Part shown: in pieces, positions 31,341-39,914 of the stretch
Position numbering within the stretch: the stretch's first letter is position 1
Layout: each line of letters starts with the position of its first letter
Source: Deltaproteobacteria bacterium
GTDB taxonomy: Bacteria > Myxococcota_A > Polyangia > DRWM01 > JAAZOP01
Length of the DNA stretch: 64,000 nucleotides
NCBI GenBank assembly: GCA_016218815.1
Contig: JACRCX010000092.1
Span: forward strand, 1-64,000
Reading direction: 5' to 3'
Translations under genes and position numbers: made by a program
Notes under the pieces: generated by a model
The model's database searches: none
The model's input: only the letters and a program-made list of their open reading frames with translations
What the model was told of the DNA's origin: nothing

Positions 31341-32458
31341 AAGACGTCCGCCGCTGGATCCGCGCGAAGCTCTGGGACCAGGTCCCGGTGCGGATCAGCG
31401 TCATCGATCGGAACTACCGCATCGTCGCCGCGAACCCCGCCTTCGCCAAGGCCTACGGGCGCTGGTACCGCCGGCCGTGCTACGTCGTGTACAAGGGCCG
31501 CGACACGCACTGCTCGCCCTGCTCCGCGCTGTCCTCGTTCCGCGACGGGCGGATCCGCAACATCGAGGAGCAGGGCGTCCCGCAGGGCGGCGTCCCGACC
31601 TGGTACTACTGCCAGATGGTCCCGCTCGTGCTCCCCAACGGCGACATCCCGTACATCATCGAGATGTCCACCGACATCACGGCGCTGAAGCGGCTGGAGC
31701 GCGAGAAGATCGAGGCGGAGCGGCTGGCCGCCGTCGGCCAGACGGTCGCCGGGCTGGCCCACGGGATCAAGAACGTGCTGATGGGCCTGGACGGCGGCAT
31801 GTACGTCGTCCGCTCCGGCCTGGAGCGCGGCGACCCGGCGCGGATCGCGCAGGGCTGGCAGATGCTCGAGGGCAACGTCGCGCGCATCGGCACCTTCGTG
31901 CGGGACGTCCTCGAGTTCGCGCGGGGCCGCGTCCCCCGCGTCCAGCTCGTCGAGCCCAATCGCATCGTGCGCGACGTGGTCGGCTCGTTCGCCGAGGCCG
32001 CCCGGCACGCGCGCATCTCGCTCAACGCGCAGCTCGAGCCCGACGTCGGCTCGGCGATGATGGACCCCGACGCCCTGCACACCTGCGTCGCCAACCTCGT
32101 CTCCAACGCCCTGGACGCCTGCCAGGTCAGCGACAAGTCGCGCCGACACGTCCTGGTCGCGACGGCGGACCGGGCCGGGGTGCTGGTCATCGAGGTCTCC
32201 GACGACGGGGCCGGCATGGACTACGACGTCCAGAAGAAGGCATTCTCCACCTTCTTCAGCACCAAGGCCGTGGGCAAGGGGACCGGACTGGGCCTGCTCA
32301 CGACGCGCAAGATCGCCCAGGAACACGGCGGCCGGGTGTCGTTCGAGACGCGACAGGGGAAGGGCTCGGTGTTCCGGCTCGAGTTCCCCCGCGACCGGCT
32401 GCCCAAGCTCGAGCCCGCGGCCGAAGGGGGAGGGGAGACCGCCGCCGCACCGCGCTGA
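31337..32458 (+). CDS. cytoplasmic PAS histidine kinase
   Basis: 373 residues; the start overlaps the cytochrome stop by ATGA. An N-terminal PAS domain (about 10-115) contains CYVVYKGRDTHCSPC, a Cys set that may sense redox state or hold a cofactor. The H-box reads GLAHGIKNVLMGLDGGMY, with Gly where most kinases have Glu, as in a known NtrB/PleC-like subgroup. N (NLVSNALDACQ), G1 (DDGAGM), F (FSTFFSTK) and G2 (GTGLGLL) boxes are intact. No membrane helix. It probably reports the state of the upstream redox complex to the two receivers that follow. Confidence 0.9.
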   Translation: MKDVRRWIRAKLWDQVPVRISVIDRNYRIVAANPAFAKAYGRWYRRPCYVVYKGRDTHCSPCSALSSFRDGRIRNIEEQGVPQGGVPTWYYCQMVPLVLPNGDIPYIIEMSTDITALKRLEREKIEAERLAAVGQTVAGLAHGIKNVLMGLDGGMYVVRSGLERGDPARIAQGWQMLEGNVARIGTFVRDVLEFARGRVPRVQLVEPNRIVRDVVGSFAEAARHARISLNAQLEPDVGSAMMDPDALHTCVANLVSNALDACQVSDKSRRHVLVATADRAGVLVIEVSDDGAGMDYDVQKKAFSTFFSTKAVGKGTGLGLLTTRKIAQEHGGRVSFETRQGKGSVFRLEFPRDRLPKLEPAAEGGGETAAAPR

Positions 32459-32486
32459 GCGCGGCGGATCTTTGGGAGGTGTGGTG

Positions 32487-33011
32487 ATGACGCAACCTGC
32501 GGACAAGCTGGTCCTGGTCGTCGACGACGAGCCCAACGTGCGCGAGTACCTCCAGGCGATCCTGGAGGACGCCGGCTTCCGCGTGCTCACGGCCGGCGAC
32601 GGCGAAGAGGCCCTCAAGCTGATCAAGTCCAAGAAGCCCGACTTCATCTCGCTCGACCTGGTCATGCCGCGCAAGTCCGGCCATCGGCTGCTCTACGAGC
32701 TGCGGCGCAGCAAGGAGCTCTCCCGCATCCCCGTCCTGATCGTCACCGCCCACGCCAAGGACGACCTGGGCGGAAAGGACATGAAAGACCTCCTCGACAA
32801 CCGCATCATGTCCGGCCCCGGCACCTACCTCGAGAAACCGGTCAACCCGCGAACCTACGTCGACGCCATCCGTCGCGCGCTGAACCTGCCCGTCTCGGAG
32901 GAGAACCACGATCGTGTGGACCTCGCGGAGCAGATCCGCAAGGGCCTCACCGGCGCGAGCCCCGACGCGCTGCGCCAGGCCTTGCAGGCGCTGCAGAAGA
33001 AGGGCGGGTGA
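32487..33011 (+). CDS. single-domain response regulator (first of two)
   Basis: 174 residues from the ATG at 32487, preceded by GGGAGG. Receiver domain: VVDDEPNVREYL, phospho-acceptor Asp in FISLDLVMP, Thr in LIVTAHAKDD, Lys in YLEKPVNP. A 12-residue insert (GGKDMKDLLDNRIM) precedes the final strand. The C-terminal helical extension has no DNA-binding fold. It lies 28 bp after the kinase. Confidence 0.9.
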   Translation: MTQPADKLVLVVDDEPNVREYLQAILEDAGFRVLTAGDGEEALKLIKSKKPDFISLDLVMPRKSGHRLLYELRRSKELSRIPVLIVTAHAKDDLGGKDMKDLLDNRIMSGPGTYLEKPVNPRTYVDAIRRALNLPVSEENHDRVDLAEQIRKGLTGASPDALRQALQALQKKGG

Positions 33012-33089
33012 GCGGAGCGTTGGCTTGCCCGCCGAAGCCCGTGCCGGGCGAAGGCGGGTGCGGTGGAGGGGAGCGGAAGGAGAAAGACT

Positions 33090-33491
33090 TTGACGGCGGA
33101 ACCGAAGAAAGTGCTTGTCGTGGATGACGAGCCCGACGTCGTGACCTACCTGGAGACGCTGCTGCGCGATAACGGCTACGCGACCATCGCCGCGGCGGAC
33201 GGCAAGGAGGGGATGGAGAAGCTGCGCCGCGAGCATCCCGACCTCGTCTGCCTCGACATCACCATGCCCGTCGAGTCCGGCATCCGTTTCTACCGCGACC
33301 TCCGTTGTGACCCCGAGCTGGGCCGGACGCCCGTGATCGTCGTCACCGCCGTCACCGGCTACGGCGCCGACCCCGCCCCCTTCCGCAACTTCCTCGGCAC
33401 CCGCAGGCAGTTCCCCCCGCCCGAGGGCTTCTTCTCCAAACCCATCGACCGCGACAAGTTCCTCGCCGCGGTGAAGAACGTCCTGGGCTGA
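33090..33491 (+). CDS. single-domain response regulator (second of two)
   Basis: 133 residues. The start is taken as TTG at 33090 because AAGGAG lies 8 bp upstream; a GTG at 33063 would add nine residues. Receiver features are VVDDEPDVVTYL, LVCLDITMP, VIVVTAVTGYG and FFSKPID. Its closest relative in the window is the preceding receiver, so the two may be a duplication. A diverged loop containing RNFLGTRRQFPPPEGF sits before the Lys strand. No output domain. Confidence 0.88.
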   Translation: MTAEPKKVLVVDDEPDVVTYLETLLRDNGYATIAAADGKEGMEKLRREHPDLVCLDITMPVESGIRFYRDLRCDPELGRTPVIVVTAVTGYGADPAPFRNFLGTRRQFPPPEGFFSKPIDRDKFLAAVKNVLG

Positions 33492-33507
33492 CGGCCGACG
33501 CGGGACC

Positions 33508-33909
33508 CTACCAGACCACCTCGACGCACGAATTGCGGATCCGCGCGTCGCGGGTGACCAGCGGCAGCCCCAGGTGCAACGCGGTGGCCGTGATGATGCG
33601 GTCCGGCATGTCGGGCACTTGCTCCCGCGACACGCGCTGGACCGCCTCGGCGACACCCCGGTCGAGCGGCACGAGTTCAAGGCCGGAATCGGGGTCGTCC
33701 ACATGACGGAGGACGCGCCGGCGAACCTCGACTGGAAGCCGACCCTTGTCCGTCAAGTAAATGAGCTCCACGAGGCAGATGGTCGGCACGTGCAAGGCGG
33801 ATCCATCCGCAACCGCCGCGCGCATGCGGACCAGCGCCCCAGCAGACAGTTGCGGCGACCCAAGAACAAACCAGACCATGGAATGCGTATCGAGCACCAG
33901 CCCAGCCAT
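33508..33909 (-). CDS. vapC: VapC-type PIN-domain toxin
   Basis: 133 residues. PIN-domain acidic residues are visible: Asp in LVLDTHSMVW, Glu in LVELIYL, and Asp in DMPDRIITATAL and LVTRDARIRN. The ATG overlaps the antitoxin stop by one base (TGATG). PIN toxins of this type are Mg-dependent RNases that cut tRNA or rRNA. Length is normal and no lesion is seen. It converges on the response regulator gene with a 16-bp gap. Confidence 0.9.
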   Translation of the reverse strand: MAGLVLDTHSMVWFVLGSPQLSAGALVRMRAAVADGSALHVPTICLVELIYLTDKGRLPVEVRRRVLRHVDDPDSGLELVPLDRGVAEAVQRVSREQVPDMPDRIITATALHLGLPLVTRDARIRNSCVEVVW

Positions 33910-34133
33910 CAGATATCCTCGTGCGGGAAGTTGCCCCACATCTCCCGCCGGGCCTGAGCGATGTCCTCCTCCGTGATGTCGATCCCCAGGTCCGCGCACA
34001 GACCTTCCGGGCTGTGCAGCGACTTCCTCCCGCGGGTTCGCGCCCGCACGAACTCCACGAAGTCCAGCACCTCCTCCTGCTTCTCCGGCGGCAGTTCCTT
34101 CGTCCGCTCGGCGATCATCTCCCACGTGGTCAT
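33909..34133 (-). CDS. VapB-type antitoxin (DUF2281-like)
   Basis: 74 residues from the ATG at 34133, which has a strong AGGAGG 6 bp upstream. The core ELPPEKQEEVLDFVEFVR is the DUF2281 signature, and the C-terminal tail (ITEEDIAQARREMWGNFP) is the sort that wraps around a PIN toxin. It is upstream of and overlaps the toxin gene, and autorepression would be usual. Confidence 0.85.
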   Translation of the reverse strand: MTTWEMIAERTKELPPEKQEEVLDFVEFVRARTRGRKSLHSPEGLCADLGIDITEEDIAQARREMWGNFPHEDI

Positions 34134-34220
34134 GTCACGCCTCCTGCCGCGCGCCACACCCTGACAGTCTATGCGCGACGCGACGCGCCTTCAACCGCGG
34201 ACTTCACCCGATCGCCCCGG

Positions 34221-34249
34221 AATCGGTGTCCATCGGTGTCCATCGGTGG
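34221..34249. repeat. CATCGGTGTC tandem repeat
   Basis: Units AATCGGTGTC, CATCGGTGTC and CATCGGTGG lie 72 bp before the glgP start. Near-identical to the array at 19764. Confidence 0.85.
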
Positions 34250-34320
34250 TTTCTTCCTTCCGGACTTCCGCCCCCCTCCCCCCGTGACGTATGCTCCGCG
34301 GAACCGTGGAGGTGAACCCC

Positions 34321-36882
34321 ATGCGTCCCGTCCGCTCCTACCTCGTCCATCCCAACCTGCCCGAGAAGCTCCGCGCCCTGGAGAAGCTCGCCCTCAACCT
34401 CCGCTGGTCGTGGGACCACGAGACCATCAGCCTCTTCCGCCGCATCGACTCCGCCCTGTGGGAAAAGACCGAGCACAACCCCGTCCGCATCCTCCAGACC
34501 GCGCCCCAGGAACGCCTGGACGAGCTGGCCCGCGACGAGGCCTTCCTGGCGCACATGGAGCGCGTCCAGTCGAGCCTCGATCTCTACATGGCCGGCAACA
34601 ACACCTGGTACTCCCGCACCCACGGCAAGGCCGACCGGCCGCTCGTCGCCTACTTCTCCATGGAGTTCGGCATCACCGAGTGCCTCCCCATCTACTCCGG
34701 CGGCCTCGGCATGCTCGCCGGCGACCACCTCAAGTCCGCCAGCGAGCTGGGCGTGCCGCTGGTCGGCGTCGGCCTCCTCTACCAGAAGGGCTACTTCCGC
34801 CAGTACCTCAACGCCGAGGGCTGGCAGCAGGAGCGCTACCCGATCAACGACTTCCACAACCTCCCCCTCCAGCTCGTGCGCGAACCCTCGGGCGCTCCCC
34901 TTCGCATCCTCCTCGACCTGGCCGGCCGCACCGCCCAGGTCCAGGTCTGGCGCGTCCAGGTCGGCCGCGTCGCCCTGTTCCTGCTGGACACCAACGTCCC
35001 CGAGAACCCGCGCGACATCCAGGACATCACCGACGAGCTGTACGGCGGCGACACCGAAACCCGCATCCGGCAGGAGGTCGTCCTCGGCATCGGCGGCATG
35101 CGCGCCCTCCTCGCCCTCGACCTCCGCGCCCGCGTGTACCACATGAACGAGGGCCACTCCGCGTTCGTCGCCTTGGAGCGCCTCGGGCGGCTGATGCAGG
35201 CCCACGACCTCAAGCTGCGCCAGGCATGGGAGATCGTCCGCGCGACCACCGTCTTCACGACCCATACCCCCGTCCCCGCCGGCATTGATGTCTTCCAGCC
35301 GGCGCTCGTCGAGCAGTACCTCGGCTCGTACCTGGAAAAACTCGGCGCCGGCCGCGACCTGCTGCTCGACCAGGGCCGGCTCCATCCCGGCGATCGCACC
35401 GAGCCGCTGAACATGGCGGTGACGGCCCTGCGCCTGTCCGGCTGGGTCAACGGCGTCAGCCGCCTGCACGGCAAGGTCGCGCGCGCGATGTGGCACGACG
35501 TCTGGCCGGCCGTGCCCGTCGACGAGCTGCCCATCGCGCACGTCACCAACGGCATCCACCCCGGCTCCTGGATCTCCGACGACATGCGCACGCTGTACGA
35601 CCGCTACCTCGGGCCGCGCTGGTCCGAGGAGCCCGGCGACACCCGCGTCTGGCAGGCCGTGCACCAGATCCCGGGCGAGGAGCTGTGGCGCACCCATGAG
35701 CGGCGCCGGGAGCGCCTGGTCGCCTTCGCCCGCCGGCGGCTGGTCCAGCAGCTTCGCGACCGCGGCGCCGGGCGGGCCGAGCTGGCGCAGGCCGAAGAGG
35801 TGTTGAACCCCGAGGCCCTGACGATCGGCTTCGCCCGCCGCTTCGCCACCTACAAGCGGGCGACGCTGATCCTGCGGGATGCGGAGCGGCTGGCGTACAT
35901 CCTCAACAATCCGGCTCGGCCGGTTCAGCTCATCTTCGCCGGCAAGGCCCATCCCAAGGACGACGAGGGCAAGCAGCTCATCCGCGACATCGTCCAGTTC
36001 GCCGCCCGCCCCGAGTTCCGCCGGCACATCGTCTTCCTGGAGGACTACGACGCCTCCGTCGCTCGCTACCTCGTCCAGGGCACCGACGTCTGGCTCAACA
36101 CGCCCCGTCGCCCCCGCGAAGCCAGCGGCACCAGCGGCATGAAGGCCCTGTTCAACGGCGTGCTCAACCTCTCGATCCTCGACGGGTGGTGGGACGAGGC
36201 GTACTCGCCGCGCGCGGGATGGGCCATCGGCGGCGGCGAGGAGTACTCCGACCTCGAGCTGGAGGATCGGTCCGAGGCGGGGGCGTTGTACCAGCGGATC
36301 GAGCGCGAGGTCGTGCCGTTGTTCTACGAGCGCGGCAGCGACCACCTGCCGCGGGGCTGGATCGAGCGGATGAAGACGGCGATGGAGGACCTCTGCCCGG
36401 TCTTCAACACCAACCGCATGGTCTGGCAGTACCTCACCGAGGCGTACCTGCCGGGGCGGCGCAGCCGCGAGACGCTCGAGGCCGACGACTACCGCAGGGC
36501 CCGGGCGCTGGCCGCATGGCGCGCCCGCGTGGTCAAGGCGTGGCCCGACGTGGTCGTGGTCCGCGTGGCCGCCGAGGTGCCCGACGAGCCCCGCGTCGGC
36601 TCCTCCTTCCCCGTCCTGGCCTGGGTCCGCGCCCCCGGCCTCGAGGCCGCCGATCTCGCGGTCCAGGTCGTCCTGGGCGGACTGGACGACCGCCAGCAGC
36701 TCGTCCCCCGGGAGAACCTCTTCATGGAGGCCGCCGGAATCGCCGACGACGGGAGCCTGGCGTTCTCCGCCGCCGTCCCCTGCCGCACCAGCGGCATGCA
36801 GGCCCTGGCGGTGCGCGTCTTGCCCCGCCACGAGGACCTCACCCACCCCCACCAGACCGGCCTCGTCGTCTGGGCCTCGTGA
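34321..36882 (+). CDS. glgP: alpha-glucan (glycogen/maltodextrin) phosphorylase
   Basis: 853 residues from the ATG at 34321, with GGAGGTG 8 bp upstream. An N-terminal DUF3417 domain (LRALEKLALNLRWSWDHET) is followed by the phosphorylase core (MEFGITECLPIYSGGLGMLAGDHLKSA, MNEGHSAF, TTHTPVPAG). The PLP-lysine region is EASGTSGMKALFNG. This is the non-allosteric archaeal/bacterial type that releases glucose-1-phosphate from glycogen or maltodextrin. About 100 C-terminal residues form a beta-rich domain of the family. It stands alone, followed directly by the ribosomal protein promoter. Confidence 0.95.
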   Translation: MRPVRSYLVHPNLPEKLRALEKLALNLRWSWDHETISLFRRIDSALWEKTEHNPVRILQTAPQERLDELARDEAFLAHMERVQSSLDLYMAGNNTWYSRTHGKADRPLVAYFSMEFGITECLPIYSGGLGMLAGDHLKSASELGVPLVGVGLLYQKGYFRQYLNAEGWQQERYPINDFHNLPLQLVREPSGAPLRILLDLAGRTAQVQVWRVQVGRVALFLLDTNVPENPRDIQDITDELYGGDTETRIRQEVVLGIGGMRALLALDLRARVYHMNEGHSAFVALERLGRLMQAHDLKLRQAWEIVRATTVFTTHTPVPAGIDVFQPALVEQYLGSYLEKLGAGRDLLLDQGRLHPGDRTEPLNMAVTALRLSGWVNGVSRLHGKVARAMWHDVWPAVPVDELPIAHVTNGIHPGSWISDDMRTLYDRYLGPRWSEEPGDTRVWQAVHQIPGEELWRTHERRRERLVAFARRRLVQQLRDRGAGRAELAQAEEVLNPEALTIGFARRFATYKRATLILRDAERLAYILNNPARPVQLIFAGKAHPKDDEGKQLIRDIVQFAARPEFRRHIVFLEDYDASVARYLVQGTDVWLNTPRRPREASGTSGMKALFNGVLNLSILDGWWDEAYSPRAGWAIGGGEEYSDLELEDRSEAGALYQRIEREVVPLFYERGSDHLPRGWIERMKTAMEDLCPVFNTNRMVWQYLTEAYLPGRRSRETLEADDYRRARALAAWRARVVKAWPDVVVVRVAAEVPDEPRVGSSFPVLAWVRAPGLEAADLAVQVVLGGLDDRQQLVPRENLFMEAAGIADDGSLAFSAAVPCRTSGMQALAVRVLPRHEDLTHPHQTGLVVWAS

Positions 36883-36887
36883 AGCTG

Positions 36888-36916
36888 TTGACAGGAGGTC
36901 CCAACAGCGCTAAACA
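36888..36916 (+). promoter_or_regulatory. sigma70-type promoter of rplM-rpsI
   Basis: A consensus -35 TTGACA (36888-36893), a 17-bp spacer and a -10 TAAACA (36911-36916) lie 56 bp before the rplM ATG, giving a short leader. Confidence 0.55.
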
Positions 36917-36971
36917 CCCGCGTTCTGCCGTGCCGAGCGACCTTGGCCGGGGCGGCGAGGAGTCGGGTCCG

Positions 36972-37409
36972 ATGTTGAGCAAGACCTATCAGCCCAAGCC
37001 GGGCGACGTCGAACGGAAGTGGTATGTCGTCGACGCCGCCGGCCAGACCCTCGGGAGGCTCGCCTCCCGCATCGCCGCCGTCCTGCGCGGCAAGCACAAG
37101 GCGTCCTTCGCGCCCCACCTGGACGTCGGCGACTTCGTGATCGTCACCAACGCTCACAAGGTCGCCGTCACCGGCCGCAAGGAGAAGCTGAAGGCGTACT
37201 ACTCCCACTCCAACTACCCGGGCGGCCTCACCACCCGGATGCTGGGAGATGTCCGCAAGCGCCACCCCGACCGTATCCTGCGCGAGGCCGTGCGCGGCAT
37301 GCTGCCCCACACCACCCTGGGCCGGAAGCAGATCCTCAAGCTCAAGCTCTACGCCGGCTCCGATCATCCGCACGTGGCCCAGAAGCCCGTGCCGCTCCCC
37401 AGCGTGTAA
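36972..37409 (+). CDS. rplM: 50S ribosomal protein L13
   Basis: 145 residues. Typical L13 motifs are RKWYVVDAAGQTLGRLAS, LRGKHKASFAPHLDVGDFV, YYSHSNYPGGL, a degenerate RMLGDVRKRHPDRILREAVRGMLP and LYAGSDHPH. It is followed after 12 bp by rpsI, the standard L13-S9 operon order. Length is normal. The start chosen is the ATG at 36972; longer in-frame extensions run into the promoter. Confidence 0.97.
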   Translation: MLSKTYQPKPGDVERKWYVVDAAGQTLGRLASRIAAVLRGKHKASFAPHLDVGDFVIVTNAHKVAVTGRKEKLKAYYSHSNYPGGLTTRMLGDVRKRHPDRILREAVRGMLPHTTLGRKQILKLKLYAGSDHPHVAQKPVPLPSV

Positions 37410-37421
37410 GGGAGGAGAGCG

Positions 37422-37820
37422 ATGCCCACCGACGTCCAGCGTTGGCAAACCACCGGCAAACGCAAGACCGCCATCGCCCGCGTCCGGCTCGTGCCGGGCA
37501 CCGGCACCATCACCGTCAACAAGCGCACGATCGAGGACTACTTCCCGCGCCTGCCCCTCCGCACCGTGCTGATGCGCCCCCTGCTGCTGGCCGAGTGCCA
37601 GGGGCAGTACGACGTGATCGCCAACGTGCGCGGCGGCGGCCCCACGGGCCAGGCCGAGGCGATCCGCCACGGCATCGCCCGCGCCCTCGTCCTAGCCGAC
37701 GCCGCCCGCCGCCCGACCATCAAGAAGGCCGGCCTGCTCACCCGCGACGCCCGGAAGAAGGAACGCAAGAAGTACGGCCAGCCGGGCGCCCGCAAGCGCT
37801 TCCAGTACAGCAAGCGGTAG
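37422..37820 (+). CDS. rpsI: 30S ribosomal protein S9
   Basis: 132 residues. TTGKRKTAIARVRL opens the protein, ANVRGGGPTGQAEAIRHGIARAL is the conserved core, and the Lys/Arg-rich tail ends in KRFQYSKR, whose last residue reaches the P-site in known ribosomes. GGAGAG precedes the ATG. It is second in the rplM operon. Confidence 0.97.
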   Translation: MPTDVQRWQTTGKRKTAIARVRLVPGTGTITVNKRTIEDYFPRLPLRTVLMRPLLLAECQGQYDVIANVRGGGPTGQAEAIRHGIARALVLADAARRPTIKKAGLLTRDARKKERKKYGQPGARKRFQYSKR

Positions 37821-37824
37821 AGAG

Positions 37825-37866
37825 TTCTCAGTCCGCAGTCATCGGTTCTCGGTCCGGCAGCGGACC
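37825..37866. terminator. hairpin after rpsI with flanking TTCTCAGTC-type repeat
   Basis: TCTCAGTCC, GCAGTCATC and GGTTCTC repeat units run into the stem GGTCCG-GCAG-CGGACC (37851-37866). A second GC-rich palindrome (GTCCCG...CGGGAC) follows near 37900. Either could end the rplM-rpsI transcript; neither has a clear T-run. Confidence 0.45.
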
Positions 37867-37964
37867 GGACTGCCCGCTGTCTGCGGCATGACGGCGAGGT
37901 CCCGGACCAGCCGCGGGACAATGCCCCGCGGGCGGGCCCCGTGCCGCCGCCGTCGGCTTCGATC

Positions 37965-38008
37965 CGAGAACCTAGAACTGAAAACCGAAAACTGAAAACT
38001 GAAAACGG
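37965..38008. repeat. CTGAAAAC tandem repeat
   Basis: CGAGAACC, TAGAACTG and AAAACCG are followed by three ACTGAAA-type units, with A/T content far above the surroundings. It abuts the 3' end of the peptidase gene, whose stop is 5 bp away. Confidence 0.85.
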
Positions 38009-38012
38009 AAGA

Positions 38013-39713
38013 CTACCGTACGCGCGCCACCCGCACCCGCAGCGCCGCCGTCTCCGAGCCCGTCACGCGCACCGACAGCGTCGGGCTCGTCCCGTCCGCC
38101 TCGAGCAGCACCAGCTCGTTGCCCGTCGGCGGAATCTCGCCGTCCGCGGTCGCGAGCGTGACCGTGTGCGCGCCCTCGAGGTTGAACATGCCCATGAAAT
38201 CGCCGTACGGGTCCAGGCCCCGGTTGTTGCCCGTGACCGCGTCGACCACCCGCGGCAGATAGGTGAAGCGGGCCTCGACCGGCAGCGGCTCCCCCGCTCC
38301 GTCCGTGCGTCCCGTGAGCAGCAGCGCCGTGTACCAGTCGAAGACGATGTCGTCGATCGGGGCGCCCACGGTGTCGGCGAAGTTGGCCCGGCCCTCGAGC
38401 GCCGAGTCGATCGTTTCGTGCGCCCAGGCCACGGAACCCAGATCCGTGATCGAACCGTCCGTCTCCACGCGCTCGCCGCCCGCACGATCCCACAGGTAGC
38501 GGAGGAAGAGGTACGACGCCCCGCGCAACATCCCGTCGCGCGCCGTGTCGTAGCCCCCCCCGTTGCGCAGGATCTCGATCGCGCCGTACTGGTCCGAGTC
38601 CTGCAACCCGGCCTGCTGGATGAAGAAGATGCCCCGCCCATAGCCGGAGACGTCCTCCCCGACCTCGGCCCATCCCTCCAGGATGTACGCGTTGTCGTCC
38701 CCGCGTCCCCCGCCTAGCGACACCTTGTGGTGGAAGTAGATCAGGTGCTGCAGCTCGTGCGAGATCGTGTCGAGGATCGATGACGGCCGCGCCATCCGCG
38801 GATCGAGCATCGACGGCGGCGTCGCGTAGAGGATCTCCTGCTCGTTCGAGTACGGACAGCCCAACGGCAGCGCCCCCGAGTCGAACAGGTCGCACGGGTA
38901 GAAGTACGCCATCGCCCCCAGCTCGTAGACGATCGGCGACCACAGCACGTTGACCACGCCGTCCGTGTCGATGTCGGGCTCGTCCCCGAAGTACTCGCGC
39001 TCCCGCGGCAGCACCGTGCCGTCGAATCCCGCCATCACCTCCGCCAGCGTCGCCGCGTCGGGGTCGCTCCAGGACGGGGTCGTCGTCGTGCGGTCCACCC
39101 AGGCCGCGATGTCGTCGCCCACGGCGATGCACTCGCCGTCGACCGTCACCACCCCGGCGGAGGGGTCATCGATCTGGAAGTCGCGATGGTCGCCGACGAC
39201 CGGCGTCGGCAGCGGGTCGCGCGCAATCCGCGCCCCGCCCCCGCGCAGCGCCCGCGCCAGCTCCGGCTCCAGCGCGGAGAAGTCGCGGCCCGGCCGGTCC
39301 CACGGCGGGCCTCCCGCCTTCGCCGCGCCGTCCCCCGCGCGCGAAGCCGCCGCCCCGGTCGCCGACAGCTCGTAGCTCAGCGTCCCGGTGACCCAGGCGG
39401 CCGAATAGAACACCAGGCCGAACTGCCGGTCGTCGCCGGGCGTCGCCAGGTCCGCCGCGAACTCGCCGCCCTCGCCCGCGGTCAGCTCCACCACCTCCCC
39501 CAGGGCGAGGTCCAACGGCAACGGCCCGGAGTCCTCCTCGGCCGCCTCGTCCGCGGCTTCCTCCGCGTCGTCGACGTCCGGCACCACGTCCCCGCCGTCC
39601 GGCTCCGCGTCCGCTCCCCCGTCCCCGGCGTCGCTGTTCCCGCCGTTCGAGCCGCACGCCCCCGCGAGCATCCCCACCACGAGCCACAATCCGACGCCCA
39701 CGATTCGCGACAT
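38013..39713 (-). CDS. lipoprotein zinc metallopeptidase (gluzincin, HELQH)
   Basis: 566 residues from an ATG with GGAGG upstream. A lipoprotein signal (LWLVVGMLAGAC) is followed by an Asp/Glu-rich linker of 45 residues. A beta-rich region and then a peptidase domain follow, with the zinc motif SHELQHLIYFHHK near residue 318 and the downstream Glu in ILEGWAEVGED, as in M30-like secreted peptidases. The tail has a bacterial pre-peptidase-like beta look. It is divergent from the VIT/VWA gene across a 200-bp gap. Substrate unknown. Confidence 0.8.
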   Translation of the reverse strand: MSRIVGVGLWLVVGMLAGACGSNGGNSDAGDGGADAEPDGGDVVPDVDDAEEAADEAAEEDSGPLPLDLALGEVVELTAGEGGEFAADLATPGDDRQFGLVFYSAAWVTGTLSYELSATGAAASRAGDGAAKAGGPPWDRPGRDFSALEPELARALRGGGARIARDPLPTPVVGDHRDFQIDDPSAGVVTVDGECIAVGDDIAAWVDRTTTTPSWSDPDAATLAEVMAGFDGTVLPREREYFGDEPDIDTDGVVNVLWSPIVYELGAMAYFYPCDLFDSGALPLGCPYSNEQEILYATPPSMLDPRMARPSSILDTISHELQHLIYFHHKVSLGGGRGDDNAYILEGWAEVGEDVSGYGRGIFFIQQAGLQDSDQYGAIEILRNGGGYDTARDGMLRGASYLFLRYLWDRAGGERVETDGSITDLGSVAWAHETIDSALEGRANFADTVGAPIDDIVFDWYTALLLTGRTDGAGEPLPVEARFTYLPRVVDAVTGNNRGLDPYGDFMGMFNLEGAHTVTLATADGEIPPTGNELVLLEADGTSPTLSVRVTGSETAALRVRVARVR

Positions 39714-39914
39714 GCCTGTTCCTCCAGCGCCCCGGCAGCGTGCCCGCCCCCCGGGGACGAAGCGGGAAGATACGGCGAATGTGCGGAAGGCGCCAGAGGG
39801 CTCGACGAGCCCGGAACCGAGCCGCGAGCCGATTGTCTGAGGCGCGCTTGCCGGACCGCAGCCGACCGGCCGCCGGACGAACCGGCCGGGACGGAACGGA
39901 AGAAGGAGGGAGTC

